Counted from the first letter of the stretch, positions 15,903 to 24,603 are shown. The stretch: 64,000 bases of DNA from Bacterioplanoides sp965219715 (GCF_965219715.1 NZ_OZ244785.1:3410001-3474000), one strand, 5' to 3'. Program-made: numbers and translations. Notes: generated by a model not told the origin, from the sequence alone.

Positions 15903-18092
15903 ATGCCTGTGATGCTTTCCCCACAACAGAAAAAAGCCTTTGCTGCCGAGATCTCTGCTTTGTACCGCGAAACCAAAGCTAAGGTTGGCCAGCAGGATCT
16001 GGATCATATTGAAAAAGTAGACCGCTTCTCCAAAGCGCTGGAGAAAAAAGGTCGTGAATTAATCAATCAGGGGAAAGGCTTCAGCAGCTGGAAAAGTGGC
16101 ATTGTGATGCTGATTTCCCATTACACCATCGAGTTCTCCGAGCTGGGTCATAATATTCTGCACGGTCAGTATGACCACCTGGAAAATGCCGGTCGCTTCC
16201 ACTCAAGTAAGTGGACGTGGAACAACACCATGGATGAAAAAGACTGGGCATTAATGCACAACACGGTGCACCATCCATTTACCAATATTAAAGAGAAAGA
16301 CCACGATTTAGGGTATTTTGCTTTCCGGGTAAACGGCGCACAAAAATGGCGCTGGTATTCAATTTTTCAACCCTTCGCGCTGGGCTGGATTTTATTAAAC
16401 GATGCCCATTATTACGCTATGTACACGTCGATGTCAGCGGATGTTGCACGTAATGAGCGTCTGACCCGTAAAGGTATTACTAACCCGTTAGGTCGTATCT
16501 GGCGTGAGGTTAAACACAGTTATATTTCTATGCCACTGCAACATGGTTGGCGTGCTTTCCGGGTTGGCAGCGCTAACCTGTTGGCTCGTTCGATTGCCAA
16601 TGCCTATTTGGGGTTGATTCTGGCGTCTTCTCATATGACTGAAGAAAGTGAAGTGTTTGAAGAGATAGAACACGAAACGGAAGCGGATTATTACCTGCGC
16701 CAGGCGGCGGCGACGGTGAACTTTCATAACGACAAACCCTTCCCGAAAAAATACCTGGATCAGATGAATGCGTTAAAAGATGAAACTCTGGATACCAGCT
16801 TTGCCGATATTTTTTATGGCGCCATTAATTACCATTTAGAACATCACTATTACCCGGACTTACCACCAAACCGTTTGCGTGAACTGGCACCTCAGGTAAA
16901 AGCCATTTGTGAAAAATACGGTGTGCCTTATCGCATGGAAGGTTTTGGTCAGCCCAGTAAAAATGTGGTGACGACTATTCTGAAACACACTCTGCCAACT
17001 AATGAATCGGATAAATCCGTCTGGCCGTTATTAAACCCAGTCACATTGGTGAAACGTATTGTTGAGCATGTTCGTCGTCCGAACGATTTGGTTCACGGTG
17101 ATGATGTGCAATACCAGACGACTACCAAGGTGATCGAACGCAAAGCACACATCGATGGTCAGGCGACGTCGTTTATTCTGGAATTACCGAAAAAATGGCA
17201 ACGCTTAGAATGGTTAGCCGGTTCCTTTATTAATGTCGCAGTGACCATTAATGGCAAACAGCAGATTCGCCAATACAGCCTGACCCGCAGCAGTGATCAA
17301 AGCCGTCATCTTGAATTTGCCGCAAAGCGAGTAAACGGCGGGCAGGTTTCTAATTACCTGGCGGACCATATGCAGGTGGGAGATGAACTGACCATTATGG
17401 GTCGCCCTCGTTGTGAATTTGGTTTATCCGGTAGCCACAGTAAAAAGCTGCTGATTGCTGGTGGAGTGGGTATCACTCCTATCATCAGTATGCTGCGGGA
17501 TTTAAAAACCTCAGGTACGCAAGATGTCACCTTGCTGTATTTTAATCGTTCGCCATCGGAGATTATTTTCCAGCAGGAAATTAACGAACTGGCGATAAAC
17601 AGCGATATTACAGTGCATCATATTGTTAGTGAGAATCCTGCGGATGTGCGTGGTTTTGAACAAGGTTTGGTGTCTGCTGACATGATGCAGCGTCTGGTGA
17701 CAGATCTGAGTGAACGTGAAGTCTATATCTGTGGTCCACAAGGGTTGATGGATGCGGTAAAAGATATTCTGCAGCAGCATGACTTCCCTATGCAGAACTT
17801 CTTCCTTGAAGCCTTCAGTGCCAGTGATGCGCCACTGTCGGATAGCGATGCCAAACATGAAGTACTGTTTGCGAAGTCGGATATTCGTGTCGAAGTGGAT
17901 GAGAACACCAACTTACTGGCGCTGGCGGAAGAGCTGGGCATTGAGCATCAGAGTGGCTGTCGCAATGGCGTGTGTAAGGCCTGCTCTTGTCGCAAGATGG
18001 AAGGCAAGGTTTATGGCGAAGACGATGAGCAGTGGCCAGCGGTGACCCTGTGTACGTCTTATGCTCGCAGCAATCTGGTGATTGATGCCTGA
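15903..18092 (+). CDS. Fatty acid desaturase fused to ferredoxin reductase and 2Fe-2S ferredoxin
   Basis: 729 aa from ATG at 15903, preceded by AGAGGTG 8 nt upstream; the frame extends upstream to 15792 but without such a site. Part 1 (1 to ~390) is a membrane desaturase with di-iron histidine boxes HNILH (83-87), HNTVHH (119-124) and HLEHH (311-315). Part 2 (~410-630) is a flavin reductase with FAD motif RQYSLTRSSD and nucleotide motif GGVGITPIISML. Part 3 (~645-729) is a plant-type ferredoxin with CRNGVCKAC and a distal TLC cysteine. The protein could carry electrons from NAD(P)H to the di-iron site in one chain. It is divergent from an AraC regulator and followed by a terminator. Substrate (acyl-CoA, acyl-ACP or phospholipid acyl chain) is unknown. 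Confidence 0.9.
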   Translation: MPVMLSPQQKKAFAAEISALYRETKAKVGQQDLDHIEKVDRFSKALEKKGRELINQGKGFSSWKSGIVMLISHYTIEFSELGHNILHGQYDHLENAGRFHSSKWTWNNTMDEKDWALMHNTVHHPFTNIKEKDHDLGYFAFRVNGAQKWRWYSIFQPFALGWILLNDAHYYAMYTSMSADVARNERLTRKGITNPLGRIWREVKHSYISMPLQHGWRAFRVGSANLLARSIANAYLGLILASSHMTEESEVFEEIEHETEADYYLRQAAATVNFHNDKPFPKKYLDQMNALKDETLDTSFADIFYGAINYHLEHHYYPDLPPNRLRELAPQVKAICEKYGVPYRMEGFGQPSKNVVTTILKHTLPTNESDKSVWPLLNPVTLVKRIVEHVRRPNDLVHGDDVQYQTTTKVIERKAHIDGQATSFILELPKKWQRLEWLAGSFINVAVTINGKQQIRQYSLTRSSDQSRHLEFAAKRVNGGQVSNYLADHMQVGDELTIMGRPRCEFGLSGSHSKKLLIAGGVGITPIISMLRDLKTSGTQDVTLLYFNRSPSEIIFQQEINELAINSDITVHHIVSENPADVRGFEQGLVSADMMQRLVTDLSEREVYICGPQGLMDAVKDILQQHDFPMQNFFLEAFSASDAPLSDSDAKHEVLFAKSDIRVEVDENTNLLALAEELGIEHQSGCRNGVCKACSCRKMEGKVYGEDDEQWPAVTLCTSYARSNLVIDA

Positions 18093-18134
18093 TCGTTAGT
18101 CGCCTTCGTTTTGCATTCGTCTGTGTATTTTTCC

Positions 18135-18168
18135 AAGCCCACCAGGTGATCCCAGGTGGGCTTTTTTG
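18135..18168 (+). terminator. Rho-independent terminator after the desaturase gene
   Basis: A 9-bp stem (AAGCCCACC / GGTGGGCTT) with an 11-nt loop, followed by a T run. Confidence 0.8.
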
Positions 18169-18194
18169 TCATTGCAGCAGCGGCTGTCTGGTCA

Positions 18195-18222
18195 TTGTCT
18201 GATCAGAATAAAGTGCTAAAAT
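18195..18222 (+). promoter_or_regulatory. Sigma70-like promoter of the acyltransferase gene
   Basis: TTGTCT, a 16-nt spacer and TAAAAT. The -10 overlaps the first ATG of the reading frame (18221), which argues for the start at 18278. Confidence 0.5.
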
Positions 18223-18277
18223 GCGCCGCCTTGGCAGATACCCCGCCGAAAACTCAAAAACGTACTCTGAAGTTTCC

Positions 18278-19012
18278 ATGATTTATAGACTCCGACTGAC
18301 CGTCGCCTACGTGTTATTAGCACTGGTGGCGCTGGCACTGTTACCGCTGGTATTTATCCGGCCGATGCACCGCAACAATATGGGCGATATCTGTATCGCT
18401 GCGTTTGAAGTGTTTAAGCGTTATTGGGGCATTACCCTTGATGTTGAACATCCCGAGCGTCTCGAGCCTAAGCAAGCTACGGTGATTATCGCGAATCACC
18501 AGAGCAATGAAGATTTGTTCTTTTGCATGCGCTTGATCCGTAAAGGCACAGTGGCAATGGCCAAGTGGGAGCTGGTTTATATTCCTTTTATCGGCGCCGT
18601 ATTTTTATTAGCCGGTAATATTATGGTGAAGCGTGAACAGCGTGATAAAGCCAAACAGGCATTGGAAAAATCGGCGAAAAAAATGACCGATAAAAATCTG
18701 AGTCTGGTTATCTTTCCGGAAGGCACCCGTAACTACGGCAAACCACTGCCATTTAAATTAGGTGCATTTAAATTAGCGATTGAAGCTCAAGCACCTATTC
18801 AGCCGGTCGCGTTTGCCTGGCACTCCAAAACACTGAATTACAACCGCTTTAAATCGGGCGTGCTTAAAGCGAATTGTATGGAACCGATCAGCACTCAGGG
18901 TTTAACTCTGGATGATGCGCCGGAACTGGCACGTCGTTGTCAGAAGTTGATCGAAGAAGAGACTAATCGACTGACTAAGCTGGCACCGGGGTATGATGGT
19001 TCGCTGGGTTAA
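18278..19012 (+). CDS. plsC: 1-acyl-glycerol-3-phosphate acyltransferase family protein (PlsC-like)
   Basis: 244 aa from ATG at 18278; the upstream ATG at 18221 lies inside the apparent -10 box. An N-terminal hydrophobic segment (residues ~8-30) is followed by the acyltransferase motif NHQSNEDLFF (HX4D catalytic pair), the block VKREQRDKA and the glycerol-phosphate-binding motif FPEGTRNYG. This places it with the enzymes that acylate lysophosphatidate in phospholipid synthesis at the inner membrane. Chromosomal paralogues are common, so it may not be the housekeeping PlsC. It is flanked by terminators on both sides, so it is monocistronic. Confidence 0.85.
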   Translation: MIYRLRLTVAYVLLALVALALLPLVFIRPMHRNNMGDICIAAFEVFKRYWGITLDVEHPERLEPKQATVIIANHQSNEDLFFCMRLIRKGTVAMAKWELVYIPFIGAVFLLAGNIMVKREQRDKAKQALEKSAKKMTDKNLSLVIFPEGTRNYGKPLPFKLGAFKLAIEAQAPIQPVAFAWHSKTLNYNRFKSGVLKANCMEPISTQGLTLDDAPELARRCQKLIEEETNRLTKLAPGYDGSLG

Positions 19013-19041
19013 TCGTACTGCTTTGAGTTGTTAAAAAATTG

Positions 19042-19073
19042 AAGCCCGCCTGATGGAAGTCAGGCGGGCTTTA
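19042..19073. terminator. Bidirectional terminator between plsC and ybiI
   Basis: A 12-bp inverted repeat (AAGCCCGCCTGA / TCAGGCGGGCTT) with a 6-nt loop between converging genes. Confidence 0.8.
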
Positions 19074-19099
19074 TTGTTTCTGAGAGATAATCAGGAGAT

Positions 19100-19366
19100 C
19101 TATCGCAACTGACTATCCTTACTTCCCCGGCGGTTATAACCCGATACTGCCCTCTGCTGCTCGTCCAGCTCACTCTGACACAACACACATAAACGTACGC
19201 CGGGAATCGCCTGTTGGCGTGCCTCTGGAATATCGTTACCACACTCTTCGCAATGGCTCAGGCTTTCGCCGTGGCTGATACGGCTGCGTGCCAGCGCGAC
19301 GGCATCTGATACCGTGGCATCGATCTGATCCTGCACTGCACCGTCTTTTGCCCATCCAACTGCCAT
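19100..19366 (-). CDS. ybiI: DksA/TraR-type zinc-finger protein YbiI
   Basis: 88 aa, the same length as E. coli YbiI, with the same N-terminus type (MAVGWAKDGAVQDQI), the four-cysteine zinc finger CEECG...CVLC and the C-terminus GYNRRGSKDSQLR. Family members are small DksA C4 zinc-finger relatives without the coiled coil of DksA; their function is poorly defined, possibly RNA polymerase-related. Its first codons and upstream region are duplicated at about 20627-20765. Confidence 0.88.
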   Translation of the reverse strand: MAVGWAKDGAVQDQIDATVSDAVALARSRISHGESLSHCEECGNDIPEARQQAIPGVRLCVLCQSELDEQQRAVSGYNRRGSKDSQLR

Positions 19367-19482
19367 AGTGACCTCCGGATATTGTTGCTGGTTGTTTGGC
19401 TACTGAACTCAGTATATGCCTTTGGGTGGTGGTGATAATGGGGTTGGTTTGAAAATCACTATTACGGGGGGGGTAATAATCG
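19343..19482. repeat. ybiI start and upstream flank, copy 1 of tandem duplication
   Basis: This segment matches 20627-20765 almost base for base (for example CTCCGGATATTGTTGC, GTTTGGCTACTGAA, TATGCCTTTGG and GGGGTTGGTTTGAAAATCAC occur in both). It covers about the first eight ybiI codons and ~116 bases upstream, then similarity stops at the AT-rich cargo. Confidence 0.85.
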
Positions 19483-19586
19483 TGGTGGGTTATTTGAACT
19501 TTGTTGACTAATTTGTCTATATATAGGATTGCTATTTATTGTTATTTTTGATAAATATTTATATAGGTATATTGAGGGTGCTATTA

Positions 19587-20162
19587 ATGAAGATTCTTAT
19601 CGCCATACTTGTTGTTATCTCAGGGTTATTTATATTTTTCTTAAAATCTTTTTCTGGCCTTTGGTTTTCAGCATTTTCTGGATTGGTATCGAGCTTAGTT
19701 GTCTTTGGAATAATTATTTTTTGGGAAGATGAAGACCTTAAAGTAGTTATAGTTACGGTTCTCGGCGGTATCTCTATAATGTTGGGTGTATTGTCAGTGT
19801 TTGAAGATAATGAGGCGTTTGACCATCAATTGAATAAAGCTCACAATGATGCCCTTCGTCACTTGGTGAAAGCGCAGTATGAGTGCGTCAATGAAATTGA
19901 TGAGATCCGTATCTCAGAAATTATAAAATATTCTATTTTAGTTTGTGCTTTGCAAAATAATAAAAACATGCAAGGAGCTATCTTAAATCTGAAGAAACAA
20001 CTTCATCTACCCCCTGAGATTGGTCTTATCGACTCTATTGTATCCACCGCAAAAGAGAATGAAGTTAGTGAGTGCAAGTCTTCTTTTCGGGAGGTTTACA
20101 AGTACTGTGAAGAGTCTTTCATCTTTATGGATGAAAAAAGTAAGAATAGATTGTTAAATTGA
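19587..20162 (+). CDS. Hypothetical inner-membrane protein (cargo gene 1)
   Basis: 191 aa from ATG at 19587 (GAGGGTG 6 nt upstream); the frame could begin at 19539, but without a ribosome-binding site. The first ~80 residues hold three hydrophobic segments (KILIAILVVISGLFIFFL; a second near 28-45; a third near 53-70), followed by a soluble, charged, mostly helical C-terminal part with four cysteines. I do not recognise the family. The gene is strongly AT-rich compared with ybiI and speE. It lies between a copy of the ybiI upstream region and a truncated copy of speE, the same relative slot as the unrelated gene at 20954. Confidence 0.65.
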   Translation: MKILIAILVVISGLFIFFLKSFSGLWFSAFSGLVSSLVVFGIIIFWEDEDLKVVIVTVLGGISIMLGVLSVFEDNEAFDHQLNKAHNDALRHLVKAQYECVNEIDEIRISEIIKYSILVCALQNNKNMQGAILNLKKQLHLPPEIGLIDSIVSTAKENEVSECKSSFREVYKYCEESFIFMDEKSKNRLLN

Positions 20163-20163
20163 G

Positions 20164-20192
20164 ATAAACCCGTGCACCCGCCCGGGTTTTAT
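20164..20192. terminator. Imperfect hairpin after cargo gene 1 and the speE fragment
   Basis: ATAAACCCG and CGGGTTTTAT pair around a 10-nt GC-rich loop. It is the equivalent of the better hairpin at 21382-21407 after the intact speE. Confidence 0.5.
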
Positions 20193-20205
20193 CATCTAAA
20201 AAGAA

Positions 20206-20631
20206 TCAGTCCTCAATTCCCAAAGAGCGCTTCATAAATGCCGGTATCGCAATGCCGCTGGCATAAATATCAGCATTGTAATATTCAGTACGGAACTCTT
20301 TATTCACCGCATCGTCGATACGAAAGTCTGTTGCATCACCACCTTTACAAGCCAGTGTGCAGCTCCACCAACCGGATGGATAAATCACCTGCGGGAACTG
20401 GAAAGTGTGAGAGGACGTCGCACCGGCTGTCGCTATATCCACGTGGATATCTTTAATAATGGTGTTGCTGTGAGACAGCGGCGATTCACTTTGTTGAACC
20501 ACAATGCCGCCTTCACGCAGGGCTTTAAAACAATCGCGGTAAAAATCGACGGCGAATAAACCTTCCGCCGGGCCAATCGGGTCGGTGCTGTCGATAATAA
20601 TGATATCCAGAGATTCTGGTGCACCGTCTTT
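20206..20631 (-). pseudogene. speE 3' fragment (spermidine synthase, truncated copy)
   Basis: These bases encode the last 141 codons and stop of spermidine synthase. Compared with the intact speE at 21423-22313 I count seven amino-acid differences and no internal stop or frameshift. The 5' two-fifths, including the GGGDCG SAM-binding part, is absent. At about 20621-20631 the homology jumps into a copy of the ybiI start at a short stretch shared by both genes (AAAGAC-x-G-x-GCA on the minus strand). The fragment cannot be an active enzyme. Confidence 0.9.
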
Positions 20632-20765
20632 TGCCCATCCACACTGCCATAGTGACCTCCGGATATTGTTGCTTGTTGTTTGGCTACTGAATTCAGTATA
20701 TGCCTTTGGATGGTGGTGGTAATGGGGTTGGTTTGAAAATCACTATTACGGGAGTGTAATAATCG
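20627..20765. repeat. ybiI start and upstream flank, copy 2 of tandem duplication
   Basis: This is the partner of 19343-19482, offset by 1284 bases. It contains an ATG (minus, 20650) equivalent to the ybiI start. One extra G within the first codons shifts the frame; without it the ybiI start would read straight into the speE fragment. Confidence 0.85.
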
Positions 20766-20953
20766 GGCAGGTATTGGATGCCGGTGATAACACGGTAATC
20801 GACTTTTCAGTTGTCGGGTGGGTTGCCCTGGATTTCGTGCCTAAGTAGGGCCCTTTTTCTGATTAATGCTAAGTACAGCGTATAGTATGAAGCTGGTATT
20901 GATGATAGTTTTATAAAATACAAAATCATCAAAAATCTTAGGCTTACTAATTT

Positions 20954-21337
20954 ATGAAAGCACTTCTAATAATCTTATTTACTGCAATATTTTCCCCATT
21001 AGCCTTTGCACAGGCTAAAGTTTGTGGAGGAACTGAAATCGATATTAAGAAAGTTGGTGAGTGGGAGAGTACCCGGTTTATCGTTGAAGCAAAGAATGGA
21101 GCTGACAACACAAAACTAATTCTGAAAAGTGTAGATTATGTCAGCTCTTATTGTGAGAAAAGTACAACTGGTGTGGATAAAATATTGATTCTGGCCATTT
21201 GTGGTGGCTCTGGATGTTCGGAATCTACTTATACTGTTATCGACGCGAGGACACTGAAAGTTGAGTTGGTACCTTTTCAGGGCCAAGGAAATTTAGAGTT
21301 GGTCGAAAAGCTATTGGGTCGGGAGTTTAAGCTGTAG
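20954..21337 (+). CDS. Hypothetical exported protein with cysteines (cargo gene 2)
   Basis: 127 aa with a clear Sec signal peptide (MKALLIILFTAIFSPLAFA-QA, cleavage near residue 19). The mature part of about 108 residues has four cysteines (CGG near the N-terminus, YCEK, ICGGSGC), enough for two disulfides. No family was recognised. It is AT-rich, on the plus strand, and ends just before the terminator shared with speE. It occupies the same slot relative to the duplicated flanks as the membrane protein gene at 19587, but the two show no resemblance. An upstream AT-rich region (20870-20950) probably carries its promoter. Confidence 0.65.
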   Translation: MKALLIILFTAIFSPLAFAQAKVCGGTEIDIKKVGEWESTRFIVEAKNGADNTKLILKSVDYVSSYCEKSTTGVDKILILAICGGSGCSESTYTVIDARTLKVELVPFQGQGNLELVEKLLGREFKL

Positions 21338-21381
21338 CTGAAAATTCAGTAGAATTTTTTCGTTAGAAATAAAGCCGCCTG

Positions 21382-21407
21382 TAAACCCGGGCAAGCGCCC
21401 GGGTTTA
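21382..21407. terminator. Bidirectional terminator between cargo gene 2 and speE
   Basis: A perfect 11-bp stem (TAAACCCGGGC / GCCCGGGTTTA) with a 4-nt loop. Confidence 0.8.
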
Positions 21408-21422
21408 ATCAACTAAAAAGAA

Positions 21423-22313
21423 TCAGTCCTCAATTCCCAGAGACCGCTTCATAAATTCCGGTATCGCAATACCGCCGGCATGAATATCAGCATTGTAATA
21501 CTCAGTACGGAACTCTTTATTCACCGCATCATCAATGCGGAAGTCAGTCGCATCGCCACCTTTACACGCCAGTGTGCAGCTCCACCAACCCGATGGATAA
21601 ATCACCTGCGGGAACTGGAAGGTGTGAGAAGACGTCGCACCGGCTGTCGCCATATCCACGTGGATATCTTTAATAATGGTGTTGCTGTGATACAGCGGCG
21701 ATTCACTTTGCTGAACCACAATGCCGCCTTCACGCAGGGCTTTAAAACAATCGCGGTAAAAATCGACGGCGAATAAACCTTCTGCCGGGCCAACCGGGTC
21801 GGTGCTGTCGATAATAATGATATCCAGCGACTCTGGTGCGCAGTCTTTCACCCATTTGATGCCGTCATCAAAACGGATATCAGCACGAGGATCGGCGTTG
21901 GATTCACACAGTTCCGGGAAATATTTCTCCGCCATACGGGTGACCATTTCATCGATATCGATCTGGGTCACTTTTTCCACACCCGGGTGTTTCAGTACTT
22001 CACGCAGGGTGCCGCAGTCGCCACCACCAATAATGGCAACGTGTTTCGGATCTTTATGAGCGAACAGTGCTACGTGGGACATCATCTCGTGATACACGAA
22101 GTTCTCACGGGTAGAGACCATGGTGCAGCCGTCGATCACCATCAACTTGCCGTATGTTTCGGTGTCGTACATATCGATGGTCTGGAATTCACTTTGTACG
22201 CTTTCCAGTTTCTCTTTCACTTTCAGAGAGAAGGCTGATCCTTCGGAATCAAAAACTTCGGTAAACCACCCCTGGCCTTGTGGAAAAGCAGTGCTTTGAT
22301 CGGATGTGCTCAT
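21423..22313 (-). CDS. speE: Spermidine synthase
   Basis: 296 aa. It transfers an aminopropyl group from decarboxylated S-adenosylmethionine to putrescine. Family signatures are complete: YGKLMVIDGCTM, the nucleotide-binding loop IGGGDCGTLREVLKH (GGGDG usually has Gly or Ala where Cys occurs here), VTQIDID, the catalytic Asp segment IIIDSTDPVGPAEGLF, and the putrescine-site region QSESPLYH...YPSGWWS. It is divergent from the arginine decarboxylase speA (78-bp gap), which supplies agmatine, the precursor of putrescine. Its last 141 codons are duplicated at 20206-20631. speD is not in the window. Confidence 0.93.
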   Translation of the reverse strand: MSTSDQSTAFPQGQGWFTEVFDSEGSAFSLKVKEKLESVQSEFQTIDMYDTETYGKLMVIDGCTMVSTRENFVYHEMMSHVALFAHKDPKHVAIIGGGDCGTLREVLKHPGVEKVTQIDIDEMVTRMAEKYFPELCESNADPRADIRFDDGIKWVKDCAPESLDIIIIDSTDPVGPAEGLFAVDFYRDCFKALREGGIVVQQSESPLYHSNTIIKDIHVDMATAGATSSHTFQFPQVIYPSGWWSCTLACKGGDATDFRIDDAVNKEFRTEYYNADIHAGGIAIPEFMKRSLGIED

Positions 22314-22391
22314 AGCTGATACTCAAAGATGTAGATGTGTTTTAAAATTGGCGCAAAGATACCCTAACCGCCCGCCGTTCGGATACCCCTT

Positions 22392-24314
22392 ATGACATTG
22401 GATTCTAGCAAAGCCAGCAGTGCTGCAGAGCATTACAACTTACCCTACTGGAGTGAGGGATATGCTCAGGTTAATGCTGCTGGTGACTTATGCATTCATC
22501 CACAGGCTGATAACGGCAATGGCGTTAACTTAAACCAGTTAGGTGAGCAGCTAAAAGGTGCGGGCTTGCGTCTGCCGGTGCTGGTGCGTTTTCCGGGCAT
22601 TCTGCACAACAGAGTGCACTCGCTGGTAAGCGCGTTTCAGCAGGCCCGTGACGAGCTGGATTACAATGGCGGTTTCACGCCGGTTTATCCGATTAAGGTG
22701 AATCAGCAGCAGCCGGTGGTGGAGCAGCTGTTAACAGGCCAGCAGCAGGCCGGAGTTGAACGCTTGGGGCTGGAAGCGGGCAGTAAGCCAGAACTCATTG
22801 CCGTGCTTGCCCAGCTTGGAACCAATAAAGGCGTGGTAGTTTGTAACGGTTATAAAGACGCGCACTTTATTCGCCTGGCACTGATGGCGGAAAAGATGGG
22901 CCATCAGGTCTTTATCGTGATCGAGAAGTTATCCGAGCTGCCGCTGGTGTTGGCAGAAGCACAACGCCTCAACGTGAAACCACGCTTAGGTATTCGCGCA
23001 CGGTTAGCCACCATCGGCAAAGGTAACTGGCAAAATACTGGCGGCGAAAAATCCAAGTTTGGTTTGTCGGCTTATCAGATTCTGCAGGTGGTTGAGCAAC
23101 TACGTGCTGAAGGCCAGCTCGATTATCTGCAGCTGCTGCATTTCCACCTCGGCTCACAGTTGGCCAATATCCGTGATATTCAAACCGGCTTAGGTGAATG
23201 CAGCCGCATTTTTGCCGAGTTAGTAAAACTCGGAGTACCGGTACAATGGCTGGATGTGGGTGGTGGCTTAGGTGTTGATTACGAAGGCACGCGCTCGCGC
23301 AGTTATTGCTCGATGAACTACAGCATGGCGGAGTACGCTCGTAATGTAGTATCGGCATTTAAAGATATCTGTGATGAACTCGGCCTGGCGCAACAACCGA
23401 ACATTATTACCGAATCTGGCCGGGCGATGACGGCCCATCATGCGCTGTTATTAACTGAGATTATTGATTCAGAAAGTCCGCAGGAAGGTGTGGTTAATCC
23501 TCCCGAAGATGAGGCGCCACAAGCATTAAAAGCCCTTTATCAGATCTTTGATCAGCTGTGTTATGCACAGGACAAACACAACATCAGCCCGCGTTCGCTG
23601 GTTGAGATTTATCACGATGTGCAGCATTGGGTCGGTGATGCGCAATCCGGCTTTGCCCTGGGGTTGTTCTCGTTATCTCAGCGGGCACAAATGGAAGCGC
23701 TCTACAGCCGTATCAGCCGTGAATTAAAACAGCGATTAAATCCGGGCAATCGCAGCCATCGCGATTTATTGGATGAGTTATACGAGAAGCAGGCGGAGAA
23801 AGTATTCGTGAACTTTTCGCTGTTTCAGTCGCTGCCGGATATCTGGGGCATTAACCAGATCTTCCCGATTTTACCGGTGCGGGGTCATCATGATCCGGTG
23901 CGTCATCGTGCGGTTGTGCAGGACATCACCTGTGACTCCGACGGTCGTATCGACAGCTACGTCGATGCCGACGGTATTGAAACCTGTCTGCCATTGCCGA
24001 GTATCGCAAAAGGCGAACAGCTGGCGTTTTTCCTGGTGGGCGCTTATCAGGAAATCCTCGGCGATATGCACAACTTGTTTGGTGACACCGACTCGGTCGA
24101 TGTAGTGCTGGATAAAAATGGCGATGTGCAGCTGCAGAATCCGATTCAGGGCGACGATATTGCCGATGTATTGGATTATGTGAACTTCTGCCCGGAAGAT
24201 ATTCAGCAACGTTTACAACAGCAGGTGGCGGCGTCTGATTTAACCGATAGCGACAAAGCCGAATTCAGTAAAGAGCTGAGTGAGTCTTTGCAGGCATACA
24301 CCTATCTGTCGTGA
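22392..24314 (+). CDS. speA: Biosynthetic arginine decarboxylase
   Basis: 640 aa, the normal SpeA length. It is a PLP enzyme of the alanine-racemase-like fold type III: the PLP lysine lies in YPIKVNQQQPV, with LHFHLGSQ, LDVGGGLGVDYEG and ITESGRAM around the cofactor and the C-terminal catalytic block DITCDSDGRID. It converts arginine to agmatine and CO2. The divergent arrangement with speE suggests the housekeeping polyamine role. A paralogue lies in the siderophore locus at 40202. Confidence 0.93.
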   Translation: MTLDSSKASSAAEHYNLPYWSEGYAQVNAAGDLCIHPQADNGNGVNLNQLGEQLKGAGLRLPVLVRFPGILHNRVHSLVSAFQQARDELDYNGGFTPVYPIKVNQQQPVVEQLLTGQQQAGVERLGLEAGSKPELIAVLAQLGTNKGVVVCNGYKDAHFIRLALMAEKMGHQVFIVIEKLSELPLVLAEAQRLNVKPRLGIRARLATIGKGNWQNTGGEKSKFGLSAYQILQVVEQLRAEGQLDYLQLLHFHLGSQLANIRDIQTGLGECSRIFAELVKLGVPVQWLDVGGGLGVDYEGTRSRSYCSMNYSMAEYARNVVSAFKDICDELGLAQQPNIITESGRAMTAHHALLLTEIIDSESPQEGVVNPPEDEAPQALKALYQIFDQLCYAQDKHNISPRSLVEIYHDVQHWVGDAQSGFALGLFSLSQRAQMEALYSRISRELKQRLNPGNRSHRDLLDELYEKQAEKVFVNFSLFQSLPDIWGINQIFPILPVRGHHDPVRHRAVVQDITCDSDGRIDSYVDADGIETCLPLPSIAKGEQLAFFLVGAYQEILGDMHNLFGDTDSVDVVLDKNGDVQLQNPIQGDDIADVLDYVNFCPEDIQQRLQQQVAASDLTDSDKAEFSKELSESLQAYTYLS

Positions 24315-24603
24315 TGGCTGATCTGAGTTCAGCCTCTTCGAATAACAACCTCTTACCGATAAAAGTATGTGACCGGCAGCGCCAGCCGGTCTATTGATGC
24401 CTCTTTCAGAAAATGCCTGTTTATCAGGTTTCAGACACACTTCCTTTTGGTTTTGGGTCAGTTTTCCGACCCACAAAATTTTTTCGTAACAATTGTTATC
24501 CGTTTCTGGCGATCTGCTCAGGCTGGACTATAAGTTATGGCAAACAAAACCTGCGTGCCCAAACGCAACCACGAATAACCACAGCTGATAGAAGGAAAAT
24601 GAG
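24315..24603. other. Intergenic region speA-sutA
   Basis: 289 bases. A hairpin GACCGGC / GCCGGTC at 24371-24391 lacks a T run. A TATAAG at 24529 could be the -10 of sutA, but no good -35 was seen. No ORF worth reporting. Confidence 0.4.

Noticed and set aside
24371..24391. Hairpin GACCGGC/GCCGGTC after speA as terminator
   Set aside because: No T run follows; kept only as a note in the intergenic description.
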